64,000 bases of DNA from Thermoplasmata archaeon (GTDB taxonomy: Archaea; Thermoplasmatota; Thermoplasmata; Lutacidiplasmatales; UBA184): positions 62,001-126,000 of the forward strand of contig JAKAUN010000013.1 in the NCBI GenBank assembly GCA_021817605.1, read 5' to 3'. Numbering within the stretch: position 1 is the first letter of the stretch; every line of letters begins with the position of its first letter. This document shows, one piece after another, positions 1 to 8,333 of this stretch. The notes under the pieces are model-generated. The model made no database searches, had not been told where the DNA came from, and saw only the letters and a list, made by a program, of their open reading frames with translations. The position numbers and the translations under genes are program-made.

Positions 1-1
1 C

Positions 2-319
2 TCCGGTCCAGACCCCGAGCGCAGCGAGGAGATCCGCGAACCCCGGGGCGATGGCGGCGGGGTCGCCTATCGGGCGGAGGGAGCCGACAACGCGTCGCCC
101 GCGCAGGAGGAGATACCGTGCCTCGACATCGGCCCGGATCGACCGCAGGGCGACCTGCAGGGCAGGGTCGCCGGGGGCGAAGCCCCCGAGCAGCTGGCGG
201 ACGAGCGGTCCGTCCGGAGGGCCAAGGACGCCGGAGGGCGGCGGCAGGGACCGCTCGGCCCATCTCCGCCGCCCCTCGGCCTCGGCCTCCGAGGTCTCCC
301 GAGGTGGAAGGGGGCTCAT
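2..319 (-). CDS. Hypothetical protein, C-terminus beyond window edge
   Basis: An open frame of 106 codons reads leftward from an ATG at 319 to the window edge without a stop, so only the N-terminal part is visible. It is Pro/Arg/Leu-rich, and its second half (ARYLLLRGRRVVGSLRPIGD) reads like folded protein. An AT-rich TATA-like stretch lies on the same strand at 364-373, in an otherwise GC-rich divergent intergenic region shared with eIF5A. I recognise no family. Chance open frames are common at this GC content, so the call rests on the promoter position and the divergent layout. Confidence 0.4.
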   Translation of the reverse strand, partial: MSPLPPRETSEAEAEGRRRWAERSLPPPSGVLGPPDGPLVRQLLGGFAPGDPALQVALRSIRADVEARYLLLRGRRVVGSLRPIGDPAAIAPGFADLLAALGVWTG

Positions 320-530
320 CCGGAGTTCGACCCACCCCTTGGCCCGAGAATAGCCTCGGGCCCATGAATAAACCCTCCTTGGGCCGGGAACCTCCCCCGG
401 CCATCTCCCGGCAGACCGAGTGCGCGAGCTTCCCCCGGTCCCCCTCGCTCCGGTGAAGGGCAGGGGCAGATCCTCTCCGAGTTCAGGAGCGACGGATCGT
501 TGGGCTCCCGATCGAGCGCTTCGAGGCAGC

Positions 531-540
531 AACGTTTATG
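531..540 (+). promoter_or_regulatory. TATA-like box of eIF5A
   Basis: The AT-rich stretch AACGTTTATG ends 33 nt before the ATG at 574. It supports a very short leader and argues against the in-frame ATG at 538, which lies inside the box. Confidence 0.5.
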
Positions 541-573
541 CGACCGAGTCCGTCCCGCCGGCGAGGGCGCACG

Positions 574-960
574 ATGGCCTGGACGCAGCAGGAGGTCCGC
601 GAGCTCAAGGAGGGCCGCTACATGCTCATCGACGAGGAGCCGTGCCGGATCCTCAGCATCCAGACCTCCAAACCGGGGAAACACGGCGAAGCGAAGGCGA
701 GGATCGACGCGGTGGGCCTCTTCGACGGCTCGAAGCGGAGCGTTGTGTTCCCGGTGAAGCACAAGGTGCAGGTCCCCATCATCGGCAAGCGCCAGGCACA
801 GATCCTCTCCCTCGGCGCCGCCGAGGTCCAGCTCATGGACCTCGAGAGCTACGAGACGTTCACCCTGCCGGTCGACGCCGAGACGAAGGAGACGCTCACC
901 CCGGGCGGCGAGGTCCAGTACCTCGACGCGATGGGCAAGCGGCGGATCACCCGCAGCTGA
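574..960 (+). CDS. eif5A: Translation initiation factor 5A (eIF5A/aIF5A)
   Basis: This small factor binds the ribosomal E site, stimulates peptide-bond formation at difficult sequences and carries the hypusine modification. The 128-residue length is normal for archaeal aIF5A. The hypusine loop is visible as [10 protein letters not shown], with K36 the expected modified lysine, followed by the SH3-like and OB domains. The in-frame ATG at 538 would add twelve Arg/Pro residues and overlaps the TATA-like box, so the start at 574 is preferred. The gene stands alone; the next gene on the same strand has its own AT-rich promoter after about 50 nt. Confidence 0.95.
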   Translation: MAWTQQEVRELKEGRYMLIDEEPCRILSIQTSKPGKHGEAKARIDAVGLFDGSKRSVVFPVKHKVQVPIIGKRQAQILSLGAAEVQLMDLESYETFTLPVDAETKETLTPGGEVQYLDAMGKRRITRS

Positions 961-1012
961 GCGCGGGGGCTCCGTTCGGGGGCATGGCTCCTACCTCGTC
1001 GCGCCGCGACTC

Positions 1013-1024
1013 ATTATTAATAAA
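1013..1024 (+). promoter_or_regulatory. Strong TATA-like element upstream of the repeat protein
   Basis: ATTATTAATAAA is the most AT-rich dodecamer of this region. It lies 80-90 nt before the GTG at 1103, so the transcript would have a leader of roughly 60 nt carrying Shine-Dalgarno-like AGGTGG (1088-1093). Confidence 0.55.
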
Positions 1025-1102
1025 GGGGCCGACGCATCGAATCCGTACCCGCTCCTCCCGTGGGCCGCCCTCGGGCACGCGGGCCTAGGTGGGATCGAGA
1101 TC

Positions 1103-4100
1103 GTGTCGGGTCCGGGAGGCGCGGGGGCCATGCCCTCGTCACGGCTCGGTCGCATCCTCCAGGAGAAGGCCGAGGCCCTGCGCAAGCGCCGCGGAGGCGC
1201 CGAGGCCGCTCTCAAGGAGGTCGAGTCCCGTGCCGCCATGCTCGCCACTCTCGGCGTCGCCCCGCCGGAGCTCACCGAGGGGCTCGCCCAACTGCGCGAG
1301 CTCGCGCATCGCTCGGACTGGGAGCAGCTCGAGACCCACGCCCGCTCGGTGCTCGTCTCGCTCGCCTCGACCGTCCCGACAGCGATCGAGAGCCGGCGCC
1401 AGCGCACCGAGGAGGAGGCCGCGCGCCTCCGCAGCGCCGGCATCCCGGTCCCGCCGACGCTCTTCGAGCAGCTCCGCGAGCTCTCCGGGCCGGTGAGCGA
1501 GGCGTCCTGGACAGAGACGGTCGGCCGTCTCGCCCGCGTCGAGGAGGAGCTTCGCGCGACCCCGTCCACCTATCTCACGGCCTTCCGTGCCAAGGCCCTC
1601 GAGCTCGCGGGCTGGGCCGGCCTTACCGGCGCTCGCCTCGCGGAGTTCGAGAAAGGGCTTCCCAAGGTGCCGGCGGTCCTCGAGAACGCCCGCGTCGCCG
1701 AGGCGCTCGGGCAGATCCGCCGCCAGGTCGAGGAAGGGCTTCCCGAGGCGTCCCGGCGGCGCCAGGCTGCGCGCGAGGTCGCGGAGGCCGCGCGTGCGAC
1801 CGCCCTGGAGCTCTCGCTCCCGACGGCAGACCTGGACGCCGCCTTGGCCGAGGACGGCCAGGCTCCCTTCGAGAGCTGGCCGACGAGCGTCGCGCGCGTC
1901 GAGGAGACGTCGCAGGCGCTCGGCGAGCAGCTGCGCGCGCGCGCGACCCAGGCGATCGCCAGCCTCCAGGGGGCCCTCCAAGGGCTCGGAGAGTTCGGGG
2001 TCGATTCCGGCCCGGCGAGCCGATCGGTCGAGGAGGCATCGGCCCGTCTTCCGGCCGCGGGGCCGGCGGAGGTCGGCCCGGCGCTCGCCGCGGCGCGGGC
2101 CGCGGCCGAAGAGCCGATCGTCGCGGTGGTCGCCGGCCTCATGGACGAGGTGCGACCCCGCATCGCGAGCGCCCGACGGCTCGGCCGCGACCCGAGCGAG
2201 GTCTTCGCGGCGATGAACCGCGCCCGCGAGGCGCTGCGTCTCAAGATCTACTCCGAAGCGTTCGCCGCCAGCCGCGAGGCCCTCGAGAAGGTCCGACGCC
2301 TCACCCAGGACGTCGACGGCGTGCGCGACGAGCTCTCGCAGCTCGAGGAGATGCTCGAGCGCTTCGGTCGCGTCGGCTTTGACACGAGCCCGTTCGAGGC
2401 GGTCCTCTCGGGGGTACGGGACCGGCTCGACCGGGGCCAGGTCGGCCCCGCCCGCGACGCCATCAAGCAGGCGATACGCTCCCTCGGGAGCGATGCCGTG
2501 GCCTATTTCCTCGACCGCTGGCGTGCCCTCGACCGCGCCCGCGAGTTCGCCCACGAGCGGGGTTTCCTGCCCGAGGACGCCGCCCGGGCCCTCGGTGACG
2601 CTCGGGCCGAGCTCGACCGCGGGGACCTGGTCGGGGCCGTCGAGCACCTCGCCGCCGCCGATGTCCAGCTGCGTGCGGCGGCGGGCCCGTACGTGGCCCG
2701 CCGCGTGGAGGAGATGGAGTCGGCGTTCCACGACATCTCCGACGAGCGGCTGACCTCGGGGACCCGACGCGACCTCGCCGACGCCGACGTGAACCTCCGC
2801 GTGAAGGAGGACATCGTCGCCACCGTCGAGAGCCTCAAGCGAGCCGAGCGCGAGTTCACGAACGTCTTCGCCGAGCGCGCCTCCGGCCTGGTCGACGGCC
2901 TCGAGGAGGAGGTGCGCACGCTCGAGGCGATGGGCGGCGCGGCCGAGGAGCTCCACCGGCAGATCGACGAGGTCCAGCAGATCTTCAACATGGGCGACTT
3001 CGTGAGCGCCTCGCGGACCTCGCAGGAGATCCGCTCGCGAGCGCGCTCGCAGCAGCTCGTGCGCTCGGACGAGGCGCTCTCCCACGCCAAGCTCGCCTTG
3101 GTCGAGCTCGAGGCGATGGGGCTCGACCTCACATCGCTGCGCGCGCAGCTCGAGGAGGCGCAGCGCTCCGCCCGCGACGGGCGCACCCTGGCCTCCTACC
3201 GCGCCGCCTCCCGGCTCGAGGAGCTCGCCGGCCGCCATCGCGCTTCGGCGCAGGCGGCGCTCTCCCGCTTCGCCCGCCTGGACGAGATCTTCGCCCGACT
3301 TCGCTCGGAAGGGCTGGACGCCAGCCGGACCGCCCCGAAGGTCGCCGAGGCGAGGAGCGCCTTCCAGCGCCTCGCCTTCGACAGCTCGCGTGCGCTCCTG
3401 GACGAGGTCGAGGCGGCGCTCGCGCTCGAGGAGTCCCAGCGGGAGGCGGACCGACGGCTTTCCGAGATCGGCCTCCTGCTCGAGGAGGGCAACCGCCTCG
3501 CGCTCCCGATGGAGCCGTTCGCCGCACGGAGGGAGAAGCTCCTCACCGAGAGGCCGGCGGCCCCTCCCGCCGCGACGAGCGAGGGGGCCCGGCTGCTCGA
3601 GGCCGAGCTCGTCGCCCTCGTGCGCCCCGCGCTCGAGGAGAACCTCCGCGCGCTCGAGCGCGATCTCGACGTCGCGCGCGCCGCGGGGGTCCAGCTCAAG
3701 AACGTCCCCCCGACGGTCGCCGAGGCGCGGCGACGCATCGCGCTGCCCGTGCCGACCGGCGCCGCCGCCCTCCTGGACGACGCGCGCGGCCAGCTCGTGT
3801 CGACCCGGGGGTTCGTCGAGCAGGCCGAGCGGACCGGCCGCCGGGTCCGTGAGGCGCTCGCCCAGTCGGAGCTTCTGCACGTGAGCGTGGGGCCCCTCAA
3901 GGGCCGCGCCGAGGAGGTCGAGCGACGCCTCGAGGCACGGGAGTACCCGCGGGTCATCGACCTCGGCACGGTCGTCGAGCGCGACCTCCTCGAGGCGATC
4001 CACCAGCACGTCTCCAAGACGCTCGCCGGCTTCCAGGCGAGCGTCGCCCAGCTCCGCAGGGGCGGAGGCGAGACCTCCATCGCCGAGAACCTTCTCCACC

Positions 4101-5599
4101 AGGCGCGCGCCGCCCTCGAGGAGGGCAAGGCGGTCGAGGCGCTCAAGCTCGCCGGCCAGAGCGAGCGCGAGATCGAGCGAGTCGAGCTGCAGCGTCGGCT
4201 CGCCCAGGGCGCCCTCGAGGCCGCGACCGGGTCAATGCGCCGCTCGGGCGAGGAGGGGATCATGAGCCCGGTCGCCCGCGAGGCGCTGGACGCCGCGGAG
4301 GCGGCGTTCGGACGCGCCGACTACCCCTCCGTCCTCGAGCAGGCGCTCGCCGTCTACGAAACGCTCTCTGTCGCGAGGGAGGGATTTAGGCACGCCCGCG
4401 AGGCGCTCGCCGTCGCCGAGCGCCAGCTCTCCGAAGCGACGGCGCTGGGCGCCGACGCCAAGGAGGCGAGTGCTCAGTTCGACGAGGCCAAGGAGGAGCT
4501 CTCCCACGGCCGCTACGCGGTCGCGGTGCGTCTTGCCCGGGAAGCCGCCGAGATGGGTCGGTGGGCGATCGAGCGGATGTTCTCCGCTCCTGTCGGGGAG
4601 CTGAGGGGCATCGTGGCCGCCGGCCAGCGCGAGGGGGTCGGCGAGGAGCTCGCTCCCCTGGAGGCTAGCGTCGACGAGGCCGAGGCCGCGCTGCGCTCCT
4701 CCTCCTGGCCGAAGGTCCGCTCGCTGCTCGCCAAGGCCGACGCGCAGAGCCGCAAGCTCATCGGGACGCTGATCGACCGTCGCTGGTCCGAGTACGAGGC
4801 CGAGGCGCGTCGGTTCGGTCCGGTCTCCGCCGGGGAGACCGCCCGTCGCTCCGCGCTGCGCTCGGAGCTCGACCGCCTCAAGGAGGCGCGGGATATCGGC
4901 GAGGCCGCGCGGCGGCTTCGGACCGAGTTCGAGACGCTCACCTCCCGTCGCCAGGAGGAGACCGCGCGGAGCCTCGCCGAGTTCCGCGACCGTCTCTGGG
5001 TCGGCGAGAGGCTCGGTGTCGACACGACGCCCATGATGAAGGCGTTCGGAGACGCCCGCGTCGCCCTCGAGGCCGGCAACCCCTCCGAGGCCGCGAAGTT
5101 GCTGGACGGGGCCTCGGACGCCCTCGCCGAGGCGATCCGCTCCCCGCTCACCCGCCGGAAGAAGGACGTCCAGTCGGAGGTCGCCTTCGCCGAGGGCGGG
5201 CTGCACGTCGCGGTCGAGCCGGTGAAGACCCGCCTGCGCGACGCCGAGGCGGAAGGGACGGCCGGCCGTCTGGTCGACGCCGCCCGCCTCGTCTTGCAGG
5301 CCGAAGAGGAGCTCAACCTCCGCAAGTCGCTCCACCGCGAGCTCACCAACCTCCACTACCTGCTCGAGACGGCGCTCGCGCGGGCCGAGGAGCAGGGCGT
5401 CGACGCGACCCGCTCCCGAGCTCTCCTCGCCGAATCGCTCCAGCTCGCCCCGAGCGATTACGTCCAGGCGCTCGAGCGGGCCCGGGAGGCGCTCCGCCTT
5501 CTTCGGGAGGAAGGCGTTGCCGAGGGAGACGCCGCTCCGGGAGCCTCGCGGACCGTATGGCCGTTCGTGCGACCCCCCCGGGGCGAGGGCGAGCGCTAG
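1103..5599 (+). CDS. Giant tandem helical-repeat protein, function unknown
   Basis: The protein has 1498 residues, is rich in Ala/Glu/Leu/Arg, lacks a signal peptide or membrane segment, and is predicted almost wholly helical. By eye I count about sixteen degenerate repeats of roughly 85-95 residues. Each tends to have a 'GVD/GLD' turn, then a helix ending 'A..AL..G.Y', then 'A..LA..A...L'. Examples are ALEEGKAVEALKLAGQSE, ELSHGRYAVAVRLAREAAE and ALEAGNPSEAAKLLDGASD. The pattern resembles TPR-type hairpins but is not a standard TPR. GTG at 1103 has AGGTGG ahead of it; ATG at 1130 with GGGAGG upstream is an alternative start. The last codon overlaps the convergent gene's stop through a shared CTAG. 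It could be a scaffold, cytoskeletal or coiled-coil solenoid; no function can be assigned. Confidence 0.8.
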   Translation: MSGPGGAGAMPSSRLGRILQEKAEALRKRRGGAEAALKEVESRAAMLATLGVAPPELTEGLAQLRELAHRSDWEQLETHARSVLVSLASTVPTAIESRRQRTEEEAARLRSAGIPVPPTLFEQLRELSGPVSEASWTETVGRLARVEEELRATPSTYLTAFRAKALELAGWAGLTGARLAEFEKGLPKVPAVLENARVAEALGQIRRQVEEGLPEASRRRQAAREVAEAARATALELSLPTADLDAALAEDGQAPFESWPTSVARVEETSQALGEQLRARATQAIASLQGALQGLGEFGVDSGPASRSVEEASARLPAAGPAEVGPALAAARAAAEEPIVAVVAGLMDEVRPRIASARRLGRDPSEVFAAMNRAREALRLKIYSEAFAASREALEKVRRLTQDVDGVRDELSQLEEMLERFGRVGFDTSPFEAVLSGVRDRLDRGQVGPARDAIKQAIRSLGSDAVAYFLDRWRALDRAREFAHERGFLPEDAARALGDARAELDRGDLVGAVEHLAAADVQLRAAAGPYVARRVEEMESAFHDISDERLTSGTRRDLADADVNLRVKEDIVATVESLKRAEREFTNVFAERASGLVDGLEEEVRTLEAMGGAAEELHRQIDEVQQIFNMGDFVSASRTSQEIRSRARSQQLVRSDEALSHAKLALVELEAMGLDLTSLRAQLEEAQRSARDGRTLASYRAASRLEELAGRHRASAQAALSRFARLDEIFARLRSEGLDASRTAPKVAEARSAFQRLAFDSSRALLDEVEAALALEESQREADRRLSEIGLLLEEGNRLALPMEPFAARREKLLTERPAAPPAATSEGARLLEAELVALVRPALEENLRALERDLDVARAAGVQLKNVPPTVAEARRRIALPVPTGAAALLDDARGQLVSTRGFVEQAERTGRRVREALAQSELLHVSVGPLKGRAEEVERRLEAREYPRVIDLGTVVERDLLEAIHQHVSKTLAGFQASVAQLRRGGGETSIAENLLHQARAALEEGKAVEALKLAGQSEREIERVELQRRLAQGALEAATGSMRRSGEEGIMSPVAREALDAAEAAFGRADYPSVLEQALAVYETLSVAREGFRHAREALAVAERQLSEATALGADAKEASAQFDEAKEELSHGRYAVAVRLAREAAEMGRWAIERMFSAPVGELRGIVAAGQREGVGEELAPLEASVDEAEAALRSSSWPKVRSLLAKADAQSRKLIGTLIDRRWSEYEAEARRFGPVSAGETARRSALRSELDRLKEARDIGEAARRLRTEFETLTSRRQEETARSLAEFRDRLWVGERLGVDTTPMMKAFGDARVALEAGNPSEAAKLLDGASDALAEAIRSPLTRRKKDVQSEVAFAEGGLHVAVEPVKTRLRDAEAEGTAGRLVDAARLVLQAEEELNLRKSLHRELTNLHYLLETALARAEEQGVDATRSRALLAESLQLAPSDYVQALERAREALRLLREEGVAEGDAAPGASRTVWPFVRPPRGEGER

Positions 5600-6054
5600 G
5601 TCGACCGGGGATAGCCTATCGTCACTCCCGGGGGCACGGTTCCCGGGGGAAAACGCGGGGGCCCGAGGGGCAGGCGGTCGTACTCCACGGTATGGCGGAT
5701 CCCGCGTCGCCGGAGCAACGCGGAGACCTGCTCGGTGATCTGCACGACCTCCTGGGCCCGCGTCGGCTTCGAGAAGTAGAACTCGACGCGTCGCTCGTCG
5801 GCGATCGGGAAGATGAGCCGGAGGCCGAAGGCGTCCTGCCGGTTGTAGCCGACCGGCTTGCGGTCCCCCTTGAGGTCGCGCAGGTTCTCGTCGAGCAGGA
5901 CCTCCGGGAGCAGCGGGTCGGCCTCGCGGACGAACGGCCGGTTCATCTCCACGACGCGACGGTGGATCTCGGGATAGACCCGGACCAAATCGCGGTAGGA
6001 GCGCTTGGGCTCGAGCAGGATGTGTCCGCTGCGTGCCTTTACCGGTGGGGTCAC
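5596..6054 (-). CDS. Conserved-looking hypothetical protein, leaderless GTG start
   Basis: The 152-residue soluble protein contains no motif I recognise. Readable features are KARSGHILLEPKRSYRDL near the N-terminus and a C-terminal alpha/beta-like stretch (QITEQVSALLRRRGIRHTVE) ending in Pro/Gly-rich sequence. The frame stays open upstream to 6213, but a TATA-like box at 6078-6086 places transcription onset at about the GTG at 6054, so that start is chosen. The gene is convergent with the repeat protein and their stop codons overlap. Confidence 0.65.
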   Translation of the reverse strand: MTPPVKARSGHILLEPKRSYRDLVRVYPEIHRRVVEMNRPFVREADPLLPEVLLDENLRDLKGDRKPVGYNRQDAFGLRLIFPIADERRVEFYFSKPTRAQEVVQITEQVSALLRRRGIRHTVEYDRLPLGPPRFPPGTVPPGVTIGYPRST

Positions 6055-6077
6055 GGCTCCCTCAGCGGAAGCCGGGT

Positions 6078-6086
6078 CATAAGGTT
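6078..6086 (-). promoter_or_regulatory. TATA-like box, leaderless transcript
   Basis: AACCTTATG on the minus strand is centred about 28 nt upstream of the GTG at 6054, the usual archaeal spacing from TATA box to transcription start. Confidence 0.5.
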
Positions 6087-6307
6087 CCTCCGCCACCGCG
6101 AGGCGCCTCGGAGCCCTCGGTCCGTCCGCCTTCCGTTCCCCGAGCGGAACGGAAACGGAGAGAGGGTGGGCTCGGGACTCTCTCTCCCGCCCTCCCCCGG
6201 CGCGCCTCGCCATCGGAGAATCCGCCGTGGCCGACCGCCGACGAACCCCGCGCTCGCACCCTGCCGAGGAGCAAGGCTCAAAGAGGGAGCTCGGTACGGA
6301 CCTTCGG

Positions 6308-6408
6308 GCTCCCGTAGTCTAGTGGTCAAGGATAGAGGCCTCTCGAGCCTCTGACGCGGGTTCAAAGCCGGGGGGACCGACCCCCCGGGGAAACTCCCGC
6401 CGGGAGCA
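6308..6408 (+). tRNA. tRNA-Glu (CUC) with a ~28-nt intron in the T-loop
   Basis: The acceptor strands GCTCCCG (6308-6314) and CGGGAGC (6401-6407) pair perfectly, with discriminator A6408 and no encoded CCA. The D-stem is GTCT/GGAT. The anticodon stem GAGGC/GCCTC encloses CTCTCGA, giving anticodon CTC at 6342-6344. T-stem halves GCGGG (6356-6360) and CCCGC (6396-6400) are separated by 35 nt instead of 7. Removing about 28 nt (6366-6393 or 6367-6394) restores a normal loop, TTCAACT or TTCAAAT, and a 73-nt tRNA. The exact junction is ambiguous because AAA flanks both ends. The intron holds a perfect 8-bp hairpin CCGGGGGG/CCCCCCGG (6368-6388). A textbook bulge-helix-bulge is not obvious by eye. 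Confidence 0.9.
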
Positions 6409-6560
6409 CCTGTTTCTGTGGGCACTCCTCGATTTTTTGGGCCACCGAAAAGCTCCCGCCGTTCCTAGGACCTACGCGTGATTCGAAGAGAACGGAGGGA
6501 CGACGGGCCCGGTTCGCGGGCTCGATGACCACAAGACTACCCCAACCGCGTGCTACAGAA

Positions 6561-7151
6561 CTACCGGATGCACTTGCGCACCAGGAGGTTGCTCTGCCCG
6601 AAGGGTCGAACGACTTTGAAACCCTCCCGCTCGAACATCCCGACGGAGCCGAACCACGTTGCCACGGCCCGTCCGTGAGTGGCCGGATAAGCTTCCACAA
6701 GCCCTCCGCCCTGGCGCTCTATGGCGGCCAACGCGGCGTGGAGGGCAAACCGCGCGATTCCCGTTCGGCGGGCCGGTCGATCGACAAAGAAGCACGTGAT
6801 GCGCCAGGTCGGGAGCTCGCCCAGGCTGCCAGCCAAGGCCATGTACTTGCGCCCCCGCTCGACCCTCGGCAGGTCCGCTCGACGGCCGAACTGGCACCAG
6901 CCCACCGGCTGGCCGTCGCGGTACACCAGGATCCCCGACGCGTGACCCCGTAAGAGAAGAGCGTGATGGTCGCGTCGGTTCGCTTCCTGACGCTTCTCGC
7001 TTCCGAGGGAACCCGTTGGACCCTCTCGGTGATAGTACATGCACCAACACCCGGCTTGGACTCCGTCGTACCTTTGGAAGAAGCTCTAGAAATCGCTCCA
7101 GCGCGAGGGCGAGAGCTCGTGCGCCTCCAACCCCGAAGGTCGCAGAATCTC
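6561..7151 (-). pseudogene. GNAT-family N-acetyltransferase interrupted by an in-frame TAG
   Basis: The C-terminal 159 residues (from Met at 7040) read as a GNAT acetyltransferase of the type whose N-terminus has a GCWCMYYHR motif, then VGWCQFG, WRITCFFV and ARRTGIARFALHAAL, the acetyl-CoA-binding region. Family resemblance continues upstream in the same frame through SFFQRYDGVQAGCWC, then a TAG at 7086-7088, then RPSGLEAHELSPSRWSDF, which matches the usual N-terminus. So one frame is split by a single amber codon, and no clear start is visible upstream. The upper boundary is approximate. The disrupted neighbours on one side favour decay over recoding. Confidence 0.65.
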
Positions 7152-7277
7152 TGGGTTCGAGCGGTGATCCGTTGCCTCCGGCCGATCTCGACGCCGACCC
7201 GGTAGCGTTCCAGGTAGTCTCCCTTTCCCCAATCTGGTTCCCTCGGACCTGGACCCGGGGTAGACCGGGGGCAATAG

Positions 7278-7828
7278 ATGAGTGAGCTTGAGGCGTTGCG
7301 GACCTTCTAGCGTGACAACGCTCGAGCTCGGCGCAACTACCTCGAAGGGACTGTCGCCCTCTCCCCCGAAGAACGGCCGAAGGATCGAGACGCGTCCTCC
7401 CCGTCCGTCCAAGAGATCTTCGTCCCCGTCCTCGATGGCCTCCGCTGGTGGCTAAAGTACTCCTCCGAGGACCCAGCGGGCGCCGCGACGACGCTTCCCG
7501 CGCGAGAGCTGACGGTCGAACTGCTGAGGATGGGGGTCGAGCGAACGGGCCGTCTCGTGACCGCGTTCTTCGGCCCGCTCGACGAGGCGTCCCTCTCCCG
7601 AGAGATGGTGCGCCCCTTTACGGAAGGGGGGCAGAGTTCGGAGAGGCGCCTCCCGATCCGCGACGTGCTCTGGCCCATTGCGGGATAGGGACCCGCACCG
7701 GGGAGAGCTCAACGCGCGGTTTTCGCTGATGGGTGTCGATCCTCCCGTCGCACCGGTCGACGATTGGAAATCGGCAAAGACCGGAACCGAGCGACGCCGA
7801 CGTCGCACGAGGCGACGGGCGGCGGCAT
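7278..7828 (+). pseudogene. DinB-like (YfiT/metal-dependent hydrolase fold) pseudogene
   Basis: ATG at 7278 begins MSELEALRTF, then a TAG at 7308-7310, then RDNARARRNYLEG. It continues as a DinB-superfamily protein with VQEIFVPVLDGLRWWLKY. The frame ends at a TAG (7686-7688), but the family C-terminus HRGELNARFSLMGVDPPV follows in the next frame from about 7696. One in-frame stop plus one frameshift indicate a decayed gene. Members of this fold are small four-helix enzymes with a metal-binding His triad; the central His region is the part lost at the frameshift. Confidence 0.6.
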
Positions 7829-7837
7829 GAACCGGTC

Positions 7838-8145
7838 GCCGTGCCGAGCGCGAAGGAGCTGCGGAAGCGTCTAGGAGGCTGCTCACCTTGGACGTCACGC
7901 AGGGAGCTCCGTGGCAGAACAACGAGGCGATGAGCCAGAGGCGGCACGGCGCGGGGTGCTGGAAAGTCAGCGGGGGCCATAGATCGTGGCTCGGCGCGTA
8001 AATTTTGGAACGGTCGCCCTCGGTCTACCGAGCCGGCAGGAAGGGCGGGTGGGACTTTCTTTGCGCGATTTCGGACGCGCTGAAGGGGAAAGGCTTCCCA
8101 GGATTCCGTGAGCGGTCCGGGGCTCCACCCGCCTGACCAGCTACG
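7838..8145 (+). pseudogene. IS66-type transposase C-terminal remnant
   Basis: After a short piece reading AKELRKRL in one frame, the sequence shifts frame and gives APWQNNEAMSQRRHG, then KVSGGHRSWLGA, then a TAA (7999-8001), then ILERSPSVYRAGRKGGWDF. This follows the conserved IS66 C-terminal layout: the NN.AER region, K.SGG..S..GA and a following YR..RK helix. The Glu of the NN.AER-type motif region is poorly kept, and at least one frameshift and one stop are present. No terminal repeats were found. Confidence 0.55.
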
Positions 8146-8333
8146 GCTTCTAAGAGGAGCCGGGACTCGAGCGAGAGGTGACTCGTACCCACGCTCCCCA
8201 CGATTCAAGGCGTCGGGGAGTGGTGTTACGCGCCCCCCCGTGACCACGATCCCAGCCGTTCGCGGAGTGGCTCGGTCGGCTCCTCGTATCAACCCGATGG
8301 TTATGAATCTTGGAACGTTGGAAGGCGAGCGGC

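Noticed and set aside
1139-4099. 986-codon open frame on the minus strand opposite the repeat protein
   Set aside because: It is a mirror of the strongly GC-biased third codon positions of the plus-strand gene. It has no promoter or family motif and its composition is Leu/Gly/Glu/Arg shadow-like.
7086-7310. Pyrrolysine or other recoding of TAG in the GNAT and DinB-like genes
   Set aside because: The DinB-like gene also has a frameshift and the neighbouring IS66 remnant has a TAA, so ordinary decay explains the cluster. Kept only as a low-scored check.
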